Made by a program: the position numbers and the translations under genes. The notes under the pieces are model-generated. The model saw only the letters and a program-made list of their open reading frames with translations. It made no database searches and had not been told where the DNA came from. From NCBI GenBank assembly GCA_023413185.1, contig JAEZQD010000087.1, positions 1-33,211 of the forward strand: a DNA stretch of 33,211 nucleotides. The letters run 5' to 3'. Of the stretch, positions 7,241 to 14,080 are shown piece after piece; the stretch's first letter is position 1; every line of letters starts with the position of its first letter. This DNA comes from Bacillota bacterium. GTDB lineage: Bacteria > Bacillota > Clostridia > Oscillospirales > Ruminococcaceae.

Positions 7241-8248
7241 ATGACAGGCTATCAGAATATTAAGCTGGAAAAAGGGATGTATCAGGTGGCGGGCAAAGGG
7301 TTTTCGCGCGTGCTGGAGGAGCTTGACCCTTCCGCGCAGTATCAGAACACCGAGCTGGAGGGGCTGGACGCATACCAGCGTCAGCTCAAGCGGTTTGGCA
7401 TACGCGTAAGCGGGGCGGGCAGCGACAGTGTGGAGAAGTTCTTCGCCGCCACCGAAAGTGCCGCGCTGTTTCCCGAATATGTAGCGCGTGCGGTCAAGCA
7501 GGGCATTGCCGAGGCGGATGTGCTTAGCCGTATTGTGGCGACCAAGACGGTGATAGACGGCATGGACTACCGCTCCATCGCGTCGGTGCCCACTGCGGAC
7601 GCTAAGGCGCTGCGCCGTGTGGCGGAGGGTGCGGCAATACCCGAAACGGCGGTAAAGACGCAGGAGAACCTGGTAAAGCTGTACAAGCGCGGGCGCATGC
7701 TGGTGGCAAGCTACGAGGCGGTGCGCTTTGCAAAGCTTGACCTGTTTACCGTTACGCTGCGCCAGATCGGCGCGTACATTGCCCGTGCGCAGCTCGACGA
7801 TGCGGTAAGGGTGCTGACCGACGGCGACGGCAACAACAACCCAATAACCGACATTGCCACCGGCACGGCGGGCAGCGTAAGCTACGCCGATCTGGTCGCG
7901 CTGTGGCAGTCGCTTGACCCGTATTCGCTGAACACCCTGATTGCGTCCCCCGCTATGGTGGCAAGGCTTTTGTGCATTGCGGAGTTAAAGGACGCGGCGG
8001 CGGGGCTGAACTTTCAGGGCACGGGCAAGCTGATTACACCGCTGGGCGCCGACATGGTAAAGGCAAACGCGGCAGGAGACGGCATCATCGGGCTGGATAA
8101 GGGCTTTGCGCTTGAGATGGTGTGCGCGCAGGAGGTTAACATCGACTACGACCGTCTGATTGACCGTCAGCTCGAGCGTGCGGCGGTGACCTCCATCGCG
8201 GGCTTTGCCAAGATTTTTACCGACGCGGCTAAGCGGCTGACACTTTAA
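7241..8248 (+). CDS. Major capsid protein (HK97 fold, PBSX type)
   Basis: A 335-residue protein in the usual capsid position, after protease and decoration genes. An N-terminal helical arm (to about residue 60) precedes the core. The core contains ARAVKQGIAEADVLSRIVAT, then the SYEAVRFAKLDLFTVTLRQI spine helix and LDDAVRVLTDGDG, then the A-domain-like segment ending in EVNIDYDRLIDRQLERAAVT. This pattern fits phage major capsid proteins of clostridial PBSX-like prophages. The ATG at 7241 is preferred because upstream residues in the frame are low-complexity Arg/Gly read-through of the decoration gene. Confidence 0.87.
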   Translation: MTGYQNIKLEKGMYQVAGKGFSRVLEELDPSAQYQNTELEGLDAYQRQLKRFGIRVSGAGSDSVEKFFAATESAALFPEYVARAVKQGIAEADVLSRIVATKTVIDGMDYRSIASVPTADAKALRRVAEGAAIPETAVKTQENLVKLYKRGRMLVASYEAVRFAKLDLFTVTLRQIGAYIARAQLDDAVRVLTDGDGNNNPITDIATGTAGSVSYADLVALWQSLDPYSLNTLIASPAMVARLLCIAELKDAAAGLNFQGTGKLITPLGADMVKANAAGDGIIGLDKGFALEMVCAQEVNIDYDRLIDRQLERAAVTSIAGFAKIFTDAAKRLTL

Positions 8249-8276
8249 TTCGGGCATTTCACAACAATCACAAGTC

Positions 8277-8309
8277 GGTCACGGGGCGGGGGTTACCCGC
8301 CCGGTGACC
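8277..8309 (+). other. Very stable hairpin between capsid and connector genes
   Basis: GGTCAC (8277-8282) pairs with GTGACC (8304-8309), and GGGCGGG (8284-8290) with CCCGCCC (8296-8302), around a 5-base loop with a single G-G mismatch. No T tract follows, so it is not a classical terminator. In this place it could protect the 3' end of capsid mRNA or reduce transcription into later genes. It also argues against the GTG at 8304 as the start of the next gene. Confidence 0.7.
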
Positions 8310-8330
8310 CATAGAAGGGGGGCGGAGCGA

Positions 8331-8705
8331 TTGACACAGGAACGACTTGACCAGGTATTGCAGCGGCTCTGCCTGCTCGCGGACATCGAGCCGCAGGAGG
8401 CCCAGCGGCACCGTGCGGTGGCGGAGTTTGCGGCACAAGAGATGCTAAAAAGGCTGAAGCGCGGCGTCGATACCGCCGAAAACGAGGAGCGCATCCTGAT
8501 GTTGTGCGCGGCAAACGCCTACTGCAAATACGCGCTGATTACCGCCGCATCCGAAAGCGGCAGCGTAAAGCTGGGCGATGTATCGGTAACGTCGGGCGGC
8601 GCGGGAGAGGCGGCGTGTGCGCAGGCGCTTTTCGAGGAGTTTTGCGCCGCGTGTGCGGACATCCTTTGCGACGGCGCGTTTGTATTCGGGCAGATGCCCT
8701 TGTAA
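8331..8705 (+). CDS. Head-tail connector protein (gp6-like)
   Basis: A 124-residue, largely helical protein just after the capsid gene, the position of head-tail adaptors (gp6/gp15-like). Helices cover residues 1-75. A short strand segment, GSVKLGDVSVT, of the sort seen in these adaptors precedes a last helix. The start is the TTG at 8331, preceded by GAAGGGGGG at 8314-8322. The earlier in-frame GTG at 8304 is inside a strong hairpin. Family assignment is by size, position and secondary-structure pattern. Confidence 0.6.
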   Translation: MTQERLDQVLQRLCLLADIEPQEAQRHRAVAEFAAQEMLKRLKRGVDTAENEERILMLCAANAYCKYALITAASESGSVKLGDVSVTSGGAGEAACAQALFEEFCAACADILCDGAFVFGQMPL

Positions 8706-8745
8706 TTCACACAGCAGGGGGGCGGTTACAACGAAAAATCGAACA

Positions 8746-9066
8746 ATGGCACGACTATTCGGGCGCTATGCAAGACCGGCGGTGCTGACCAACCGCAAGG
8801 GCGAAACGGCTCAGCTTTTGGCGATCGTCACCCCGCTGCGGTACAAAAACCGGATGTATGCGGACGGCGAGCACGGGGCGGCGGGGGTAGTGGACGGCGG
8901 ATATTATTCGCTGATTTGCCCGTACACCCCGTTTGCGGCGGGGCACGGCGACACGGTTGCGGTGTCGGGCTGCCGTTACACCATAAGGCGGTGGGACGTG
9001 TTATACCTTGGCATACGCCCCGAGCTGATATGCGCGGTGCTGAGCGGCGCGGACGGGGAGGGCTGA
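8746..9066 (+). CDS. Putative head completion/closure protein
   Basis: A 106-residue beta-rich protein (from ATG 8746). It sits where PBSX-like phages encode the small head closure protein, between the connector and the tail terminator. Visible segments include LLAIVTPLRYKNRMYADG and VAVSGCRYTIRRWDVLYLG. The ATG at 8746 has no ribosome binding site at a usable distance. The only good one, AGGGGGG at 8716-8722, is properly spaced from an ACG codon at 8731, so the true start may be a non-AUG codon five codons upstream. Function is inferred from position. Confidence 0.5.
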   Translation: MARLFGRYARPAVLTNRKGETAQLLAIVTPLRYKNRMYADGEHGAAGVVDGGYYSLICPYTPFAAGHGDTVAVSGCRYTIRRWDVLYLGIRPELICAVLSGADGEG

Positions 9067-9067
9067 T

Positions 9068-9580
9068 ATGGGCTATTTTGACGGCTTTAAACAGGAGTTG
9101 ATTCACGCCATGGGGGCAAGCGGGGTGTTTGAGGGCATCGAGATTGCCGAGGAGTTTCGCCCCGATTCACGCGCGGGTCCCCTTAGGCAGGCGATGATCT
9201 GCGTGGGGATTGACGCGATACACAGCGAGGCGGGCGGCGCCCAGTACATCGGCGTAAGCGGCGGGGACGGCGCGGAGGTGTACGGCAAGACCATGCGCAT
9301 TACGGCAAGCCTGCGGGTCTATGTGCCCATGCAGGATGGCGGGTCTAGCTGCCACGCGGTGTTTTCACGCATTGCCGACTTTATGTTGCTGGGGCGCAAC
9401 ACGTTAAAAACGTCCGCACTCAAATGCGGGGAGCTAGGCTACCACAACGGGTTGTGCGCGTACACGCTGACGGCGCTTGCCGAGTTTAAGACCACCGCCG
9501 TTAATCAGTATCTGGACGGCGAGGTTATTTCGTCGGTGCTTGTGACGCGGACGGGTGGACAGAGTGAAACGGGGGGTTAA
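9068..9580 (+). CDS. Putative tail terminator / tail completion protein
   Basis: A 170-residue protein starting one base after the previous stop and four bases before the sheath start codon. It lies where contractile phages encode the tail terminator that caps the tube and sheath. The sequence shows an N-terminal helix, a strand-rich middle (RITASLRVYVPMQDGGSSCH) and a helix-strand C-terminal part. No diagnostic motif is recognised, so the call rests on gene order and size. Confidence 0.5.
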   Translation: MGYFDGFKQELIHAMGASGVFEGIEIAEEFRPDSRAGPLRQAMICVGIDAIHSEAGGAQYIGVSGGDGAEVYGKTMRITASLRVYVPMQDGGSSCHAVFSRIADFMLLGRNTLKTSALKCGELGYHNGLCAYTLTALAEFKTTAVNQYLDGEVISSVLVTRTGGQSETGG

Positions 9581-9583
9581 ACA

Positions 9584-10651
9584 ATGAGCACGGGTTCTGC
9601 AATGCGCCCGGGGGTGTACGCTAGCTACGCCATTGTGGGTGGGCAATCGGGTACGGCAAACGGCGCGGTGGGGGTGATGGCACAGTCCCTCGCCGGGGAG
9701 GTTCTTGCGGTAAAGCGGTTTACGCGGCTTGCCGACGTATATGGCGAGTACGGCAGGCAGAGCGAGGGCGGCAGGCTGTCCGCGCTGGTGGGGCTGCTGT
9801 TTGAAGGCGGTGCAGGGGATGTGTACTGCGTAAACGTCGGGAACGCACCAACGCGGCAGGACTATCTGGACGCGTACGCCCTGCTGGACAGCAAGGACGA
9901 GATAAAAGCGGTGGTGTGCGACACAGACAGCTTAGAGACGCAAAAGGCATTGGGGCAGCGGCTGAGTGAGAGCGCGAACCGTTCGCGGGAGCGCATCGGC
10001 TTTTTTGGCGTAAGCAAGGATGTTACTCCTACCCAGATTGCACAGGCGGCACAGGAGATGAACAGCGAGCGAGTGTGCCTGCTGGCGCCAGCCGTAAGCA
10101 TTCTGCAGGGGCAGTCGGCGAGTGGAGCGTATCTTGCGGCGGCCGCCTGTGCCGCTGTCATCGGGCAAAGTGACCCCGCCGCGAACCTAAACCTGCTGGA
10201 GCTTAAAGGGGAAATGGAGCTGCCCGCGGTCTACACCGAGGCGGATATCACGCTGTTGCTGGGCGCGGGGGTTACGGTGGCGGAGCGGGTGGGGGGCGGC
10301 GTACGGCTGATTCGCGCACTGACCACCAAAACCCGACAGGACGACGCCGTGGATGTGACGCTGCGGGAGCTGAGCACGGTGCGTATCATCGACGACGTGG
10401 TGCCCGCGCTGCGTACGCTGCTTACGGCAAGGCTGCGCGGGGCAAAGAACAACGCCGCCACAAGGGACGCCATCCGCACACAGGTGGCGTGCGAGCTGGA
10501 GAAAAAACGCAGCGCAGGCATTATAGACGGCTACGACCCGCCCGTGGTGTACCCAAAGGCAGACGAGCCGACCGTGTGTGTGGTGGAGGTGGCGTTTGCC
10601 GTGGTGTACGGCATGCACCGCATTGAGCTGACGGCGTTTATTACGGTGTAG
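9584..10651 (+). CDS. Contractile tail sheath protein (XkdK-like)
   Basis: A 355-residue sheath subunit; polymers of this protein contract to drive the inner tube. The N-terminal MRPGVYASYAIVGGQSG followed by VGVMAQSLAGEVL, and the VYGEYG and LLFEGGAGDVYCVNVG segments, match the conserved start of phage sheaths. The C-terminal part (ALRTLLTARLRGAKNNAATR, then YGMHRIELTAFITV) is the inner-layer domain that interlocks subunits. It is short for a sheath, roughly a hundred residues below PBSX XkdK, which suggests loss of outer decorative domains. This gene marks the particle as a contractile (myovirus-type) machine. Confidence 0.88.
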   Translation: MSTGSAMRPGVYASYAIVGGQSGTANGAVGVMAQSLAGEVLAVKRFTRLADVYGEYGRQSEGGRLSALVGLLFEGGAGDVYCVNVGNAPTRQDYLDAYALLDSKDEIKAVVCDTDSLETQKALGQRLSESANRSRERIGFFGVSKDVTPTQIAQAAQEMNSERVCLLAPAVSILQGQSASGAYLAAAACAAVIGQSDPAANLNLLELKGEMELPAVYTEADITLLLGAGVTVAERVGGGVRLIRALTTKTRQDDAVDVTLRELSTVRIIDDVVPALRTLLTARLRGAKNNAATRDAIRTQVACELEKKRSAGIIDGYDPPVVYPKADEPTVCVVEVAFAVVYGMHRIELTAFITV

Positions 10652-10738
10652 CACCTTGCTGCATCAAGACCACGAATGTGGGTTGTTACTATTGCGAGAT
10701 ATCGCCCCCAGTGGGGCAGTGAAAGGCAGGTGGCAAAC

Positions 10739-11125
10739 ATGGGATACGCGTACTTTCCCACCAGCAGCGACATCTACATCGAGGTAAACGGCAGACGGCT
10801 TGCGGTGGTGGAAAGCTATAAGGCAAAGGCGGTGCGCGAAAGCCGTTACATCGAGGCGTTTGGGCAAACCGAGCCGGTGGGCACGGTGGCGGGCAGGGTT
10901 CGGCATGTCATCGAGCTTGGGCGCATCTACGCGACCGATGCGGCGGTGCGCGACGGCATGAGCTTTTTTGACCTTGCCGATTTTAACCTTGTTATCGTCA
11001 AGCCCGACCGCCGCGTGATATACAGCGGCTGCGAGTGGGCGGATATCGCCGAGAGCGTGACCGTGGGCGACGTGGTGGCGGAGCGGGTGACCGTTGTTGC
11101 GGCAAAGCGCAGCGAGCTGGTTTAG
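10739..11125 (+). CDS. Tail tube protein (XkdM-like)
   Basis: A 128-residue protein following the sheath, as in PBSX, Mu and related phages. YFPTSSDIYIEVNGRRLAVV and IEAFGQTEPVGTVAGRVRHV (about residues 5-60), then IELGRIYATDAAV, are typical of the XkdM/DUF2001 tube family. This folds into the six-fold ring that forms the inner tube. The ATG at 10739 has AGGTGG at 10727-10732 as ribosome binding site. Confidence 0.85.
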   Translation: MGYAYFPTSSDIYIEVNGRRLAVVESYKAKAVRESRYIEAFGQTEPVGTVAGRVRHVIELGRIYATDAAVRDGMSFFDLADFNLVIVKPDRRVIYSGCEWADIAESVTVGDVVAERVTVVAAKRSELV

Positions 11126-11141
11126 TCGGGAGGGATACGGG

Positions 11142-11507
11142 ATGAAAACAATACCCGTGCAGGTGGGCGAAAAAGACCTTGTGCTCTGCGAGCTGAGTGC
11201 CGCCCAGGCGATTGCCGTAGAGCGGGAGGGTGAGTTATTATACCACCGACTGTGCGCACAGGGTGTAGCCGAGCAGGCGGCGTATAGCCTGGGGCACAAC
11301 GCGGCGCTGTGCGCGTACAGTCTGCGCGAGAGCGGCGGCAGACTGTTCTACAGCGCGCAGGGCTGCCTTGGCGGGCTGACGCTAACGGAGCTTGCGCACT
11401 GCACCAAACAGTACAAAGAGCGGTTTATGACGGAGCAGGGCGGGTTTGACGAGTGGGGAGCAAACCCCAGTCTGCATACGGGGGGTGACGGGCTTGGGGT
11501 GGTTTGA
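11142..11507 (+). CDS. Tail assembly chaperone, short form (G-like, XkdN type)
   Basis: A 121-residue protein in the tail assembly chaperone position, after the tube gene. Chaperones of this class bind the tape measure protein before the tube polymerises. GGGAGGGATACGGG upstream supports the ATG at 11142. Shortly before its stop codon lies a run of six G at 11480-11485. A -2 slip there would join it to the overlapping downstream frame and give a long GT-like form of about 229 residues. No motif beyond size, position and the overlapping-frame arrangement identifies it. Confidence 0.68.
   Translation: MKTIPVQVGEKDLVLCELSAAQAIAVEREGELLYHRLCAQGVAEQAAYSLGHNAALCAYSLRESGGRLFYSAQGCLGGLTLTELAHCTKQYKERFMTEQGGFDEWGANPSLHTGGDGLGVV
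11480..11488 (+). promoter_or_regulatory. Putative -2 programmed frameshift site in the chaperone gene pair
   Basis: In the zero frame the codons read ACG GGG GGT GAC, giving G GGG GGT with six consecutive G. After the GGT codon (11484-11486), a 2-base back-slip resumes at GTG (11485-11487), exactly in the frame of the downstream chaperone part. From memory, phage Mu uses a very similar G6-containing site for a -2 shift between its G and GT equivalents. The alternative is re-initiation at TTG 11494, for which the same G-run could act as ribosome binding site. Confidence 0.55.
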
Positions 11508-11829
11508 ACAGGATATTCGCGATAATATTGCCGCGGCAATGGGGGGTAAGCACAGCCCCGCCGTGCGCCCTTCGGGGGAGCAGCGCAGCGCGGAGAGGAC
11601 AGTTCAAAACGCATCGCCCGCCGAATACGGGGAGAAATCGAATCCGTCGCTGCCGTACCGCGGGAGATATGACGAATTTGCACAGCGGTATGGCGTTTAC
11701 GGCGGGGAACGAATGACCCAATCAGAGGAGACGGCACCACAACCGTCCGAGCCCGTGACGGCACAGACCGTGCTGCGCGAACTGGCAAGAACCCTGCGCC
11801 GCACAGACCGGCTGCTCGTAACGGATTAG
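11485..11829 (+). CDS. Tail assembly chaperone, T-like extension (read by frameshift)
   Basis: A frame of about 114 codons that starts within the G-like gene and lacks a normal start with its own ribosome binding site. Residues such as GLGWFEQDIRDNIAAAMGG are followed by a Pro/Ser/Glu-rich, probably disordered middle, and the frame ends with a charged helix (VLRELARTLRRTDRLLVTD). This is the pattern of the T part of GT chaperones, whose extension contacts the tube protein. Oddly, the tape measure gene that should follow is absent; the LysM protein gene comes after only 27 bases. Confidence 0.55.
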   Translation: MTGLGWFEQDIRDNIAAAMGGKHSPAVRPSGEQRSAERTVQNASPAEYGEKSNPSLPYRGRYDEFAQRYGVYGGERMTQSEETAPQPSEPVTAQTVLRELARTLRRTDRLLVTD

Positions 11830-11880
11830 GAACAAGGACAAGGGGAGGGAAAGACCATCGAACGACTGCGGTTTAAGGAC

Positions 11881-12378
11881 ATGACCCTGCCGTACAACCC
11901 CGCGCGGCTGACGATAAAGGAAAAACGGCTGGTTGCGCGGCATCCCGCGCCGTTTGCGGGGGAGGTTGTGCAGGATATGGGTGCTTTCGCAACCGAGATA
12001 AGCGGCGAAGGCGAGCTGTTCGGGGCGGATGTGTTCGGGCAGTACAGGCGGCTTTCCGCGCTGGTAAGGCAGGGCGACGCGGGGCTTTTGTACCTGCCCG
12101 GGCAGGAGCCGTTTTACGCGCACTTTGCCGCACTTACCGTTTGTGCCCGTCCGGGCAGCGAAAGTCTTGCCTACACCTTTGCGTTTATACAGGATACGGC
12201 GAGCTCCTCCGCTTCGCAGGGCGTCAGTTTAACCCACACCGTGCGCGTGGGCGAAACGCTGTTTGACATTGCGGCGCGGTACAACATGCAGCCCGGCGAG
12301 CTGCTTGCGCAAAACCCGCAGATCGCGTCCCCGAACCGGCTGACGGCGGGCGAGGTGCTTTGCGTGCGCACATCATAA
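11881..12378 (+). CDS. LysM-domain tail hub protein (XkdP-like)
   Basis: A 165-residue protein (from ATG 11881). Its C-terminal LysM domain begins with LTHTVRVGETLFDIAARYNM and ends TAGEVLCVR. The N-terminal domain resembles the XkdP/DNA-circulation-type region. That homology appears to extend upstream of the ATG into RLRFKD, so the true start is probably earlier. The only ribosome binding site, GGGGAGGG at 11842-11849, is spaced for an ATC codon at 11857; no ATG, GTG or TTG lies between the preceding stop and 11881. In PBSX this protein links tape measure and baseplate hub. Here it directly follows the chaperones. Confidence 0.8.
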   Translation: MTLPYNPARLTIKEKRLVARHPAPFAGEVVQDMGAFATEISGEGELFGADVFGQYRRLSALVRQGDAGLLYLPGQEPFYAHFAALTVCARPGSESLAYTFAFIQDTASSSASQGVSLTHTVRVGETLFDIAARYNMQPGELLAQNPQIASPNRLTAGEVLCVRTS

Positions 12379-12396
12379 AGGGGAAGAGGGGTGGAT

Positions 12397-13344
12397 ATGG
12401 GGATGCTGAAGCTTACGGCAACGGGGTGGGACGGCGCAAGGGTAACGCTCGAAAGCCCTCTATCGCTTACGCTGCGCAAAAACGAAGGGCTGCCCTGCGA
12501 CGAGCTGACGGCGGTGTTCTGCTGCGAGAAACCGCTTGGTGAGCTTGCGCTGGCGACGCTTTGTTACCGCGATACCACGCTGTTTTCGGGACTGGTTGAC
12601 CGCCAGACGCACACCGTCGGCGCAGGGGGGCAGACCGTCGCGCTGGAATGCCGAAGCACGGGTGCGCTGCTTTTGGATAACGAGGCGACGCCGCGCACCC
12701 ACTACTACGCGAAGCTGAGCGATATTGTGCGCATCCATGCCTCCGATTACGGCATAAAAGGGGTGAGGGGCGACGACCCGTACCTTTCGCGCTACGCGGT
12801 GACCAAGGGCTTTAGTGTGTGGCGCACCGTCAGCTTGTTTTGCAGGCGAACACTCGGGCGCACGCCCCGTGTTACCGACGACGGGTATATCGATACGGGT
12901 ACAGAAGCGGGAGAGGGCAAGAGTATAAAGAGCCTATCAAACCGTGCGGACGGTGCGCAGCGGTATGTGCGGATTGTGTCCGAGACAAACCGATGCGAGG
13001 TGCTGTCCTGCATCAAGGCGCAGACACATAACGGCTACTACGGCACGACGGTGAACAACCCCGATGCGCGGGGTGTGCGGCGCACGCGGCTGATTGTTCC
13101 GTCTGCCGAGTGGGCAAACCTGCCGAGACAAAGCGCGCGGGAGTTTATCCGCCTTTCTATGCAAAAAAAGCGGCAGACTACGGTTGTTATGCCCGGTATG
13201 GTGCCGTGGAGCATCGGCGACGAGGCGGTGCTGTGCGACGAGCCGTTTTTCGGGCAGCGTTTGTGTGTGGGCGAGCTGGAATACCGACTGGACGAGAACG
13301 GGTTGTTTACCACAGCAGTGTTGACTGACGAGGAATACGAATAA
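12397..13344 (+). CDS. Baseplate hub protein (XkdQ / gp27-like)
   Basis: A 315-residue protein (317 if the GTG at 12391 is used), with GAGGGG six bases before ATG 12397. It fits the XkdQ/late-control-D-like hub family. A strand-rich N-terminal domain with LFSGLVDRQTHTVGAGGQTV is followed by the segment with ALECRSTGALLLDNEATP, then IVRIHASDYGIKGV and the C-terminal ATVLTDEEYE. These proteins form the trimeric hub that anchors the spike beneath the tube. Position after the LysM protein and before the spike agrees. Confidence 0.8.
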   Translation: MGMLKLTATGWDGARVTLESPLSLTLRKNEGLPCDELTAVFCCEKPLGELALATLCYRDTTLFSGLVDRQTHTVGAGGQTVALECRSTGALLLDNEATPRTHYYAKLSDIVRIHASDYGIKGVRGDDPYLSRYAVTKGFSVWRTVSLFCRRTLGRTPRVTDDGYIDTGTEAGEGKSIKSLSNRADGAQRYVRIVSETNRCEVLSCIKAQTHNGYYGTTVNNPDARGVRRTRLIVPSAEWANLPRQSAREFIRLSMQKKRQTTVVMPGMVPWSIGDEAVLCDEPFFGQRLCVGELEYRLDENGLFTTAVLTDEEYE

Positions 13345-13357
13345 AGGGAGGACACGT

Positions 13358-13720
13358 ATGGAGGGACTGTACAACCTGTTTGGTGGGCAGGGGCAAATAG
13401 CACAGCTTGCGACCGCCCTGCCGATGGCGGGCGGCGGACTGGTGACCGAAGGGCAGGATATCACCGAGGGGGTACCACTGTTTGCACCCTCGGGCATACG
13501 CTATGCCCCCGCCGAGGGCGAACAGCTGCTGTTGCTGCCCTTTGGCGATTATTATGTCTGCGTGGGGGCACTGGTATCGACACAGGATGTTGCCCCCGGG
13601 GAGCTTGTGCTAAAGAGTGCGGGTGGTGCCCTGTTGCAGCTGAAAAACAGCGGAGAGGTGTGCATCAACGGGCTTATCATCACAAAGGATGGACGACTGA
13701 GCGAGAGGGAGGAGGTCTAG
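13358..13720 (+). CDS. Baseplate spike/assembly protein (gpV / Mu gp45-like)
   Basis: A 120-residue protein of the baseplate assembly protein V type. An OB-like core (PLFAPSGIRYAPAEGEQLLL, then LPFGDYYVCVGA) runs into a short beta-helix-like tail (LVLKSAGGALLQLKNSGEVC, then INGLIITKDGRL). That ending is typical of Mu gp45-like membrane-piercing spikes. GGGAGG upstream supports the ATG at 13358. It is shorter than P2 gpV, but spikes of this small size occur in PBSX-like phages (XkdR position). Confidence 0.75.
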   Translation: MEGLYNLFGGQGQIAQLATALPMAGGGLVTEGQDITEGVPLFAPSGIRYAPAEGEQLLLLPFGDYYVCVGALVSTQDVAPGELVLKSAGGALLQLKNSGEVCINGLIITKDGRLSEREEV

Positions 13721-13721
13721 T

Positions 13722-14060
13722 ATGGATACCCTGCTGCAAAACGGGGACCTTGCGCTGTGCGAGCGCGGATTTCCGATTACGGTAACGGGCGTGCGGGAGA
13801 AAGCGCAGCGGCTGTTGCTGCGGCTGAGTACGCAAAAGGGGGCGTTTGCCCTTGACCCCTCCTTCGGGAGCGAGCTGCACCGCCTGAGGGGGAGCAACCT
13901 GTCGGGCGAGGCGGAGCGTTTGGTGGCACAGGCGGCGGCGCAGATACCGGGCGTGACGGTGCAAAAGGTAACGTGCGTGCATGCCGAAAATGGCGCGGTG
14001 AGGCTGAATATTCAACTTTCGTCCGCGGGAGAGAACGCGACGCTGGGGCTTACCATATAA
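13722..14060 (+). CDS. Baseplate wedge protein (gp25 / XkdS-like)
   Basis: A 112-residue protein starting one base after the spike stop, inside a GGAGG-preceded ATG. The segment LLLRLSTQKGAFALDPSFGS followed by ELHRLRGSNL is the conserved core of gp25-like/Mu gp46-like wedge proteins, which sit at the sheath-baseplate interface and nucleate sheath assembly. The acidic/Gly core and length agree with the family. Confidence 0.8.
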   Translation: MDTLLQNGDLALCERGFPITVTGVREKAQRLLLRLSTQKGAFALDPSFGSELHRLRGSNLSGEAERLVAQAAAQIPGVTVQKVTCVHAENGAVRLNIQLSSAGENATLGLTI

Positions 14061-14080
14061 CAACAACGGAGGGCACAACA

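Noticed and set aside
8304..8330. GTG 8304 as start of the connector gene
   Set aside because: It lies in the arm of a strong hairpin and lacks a ribosome binding site, whereas TTG 8331 has one at the right spacing.
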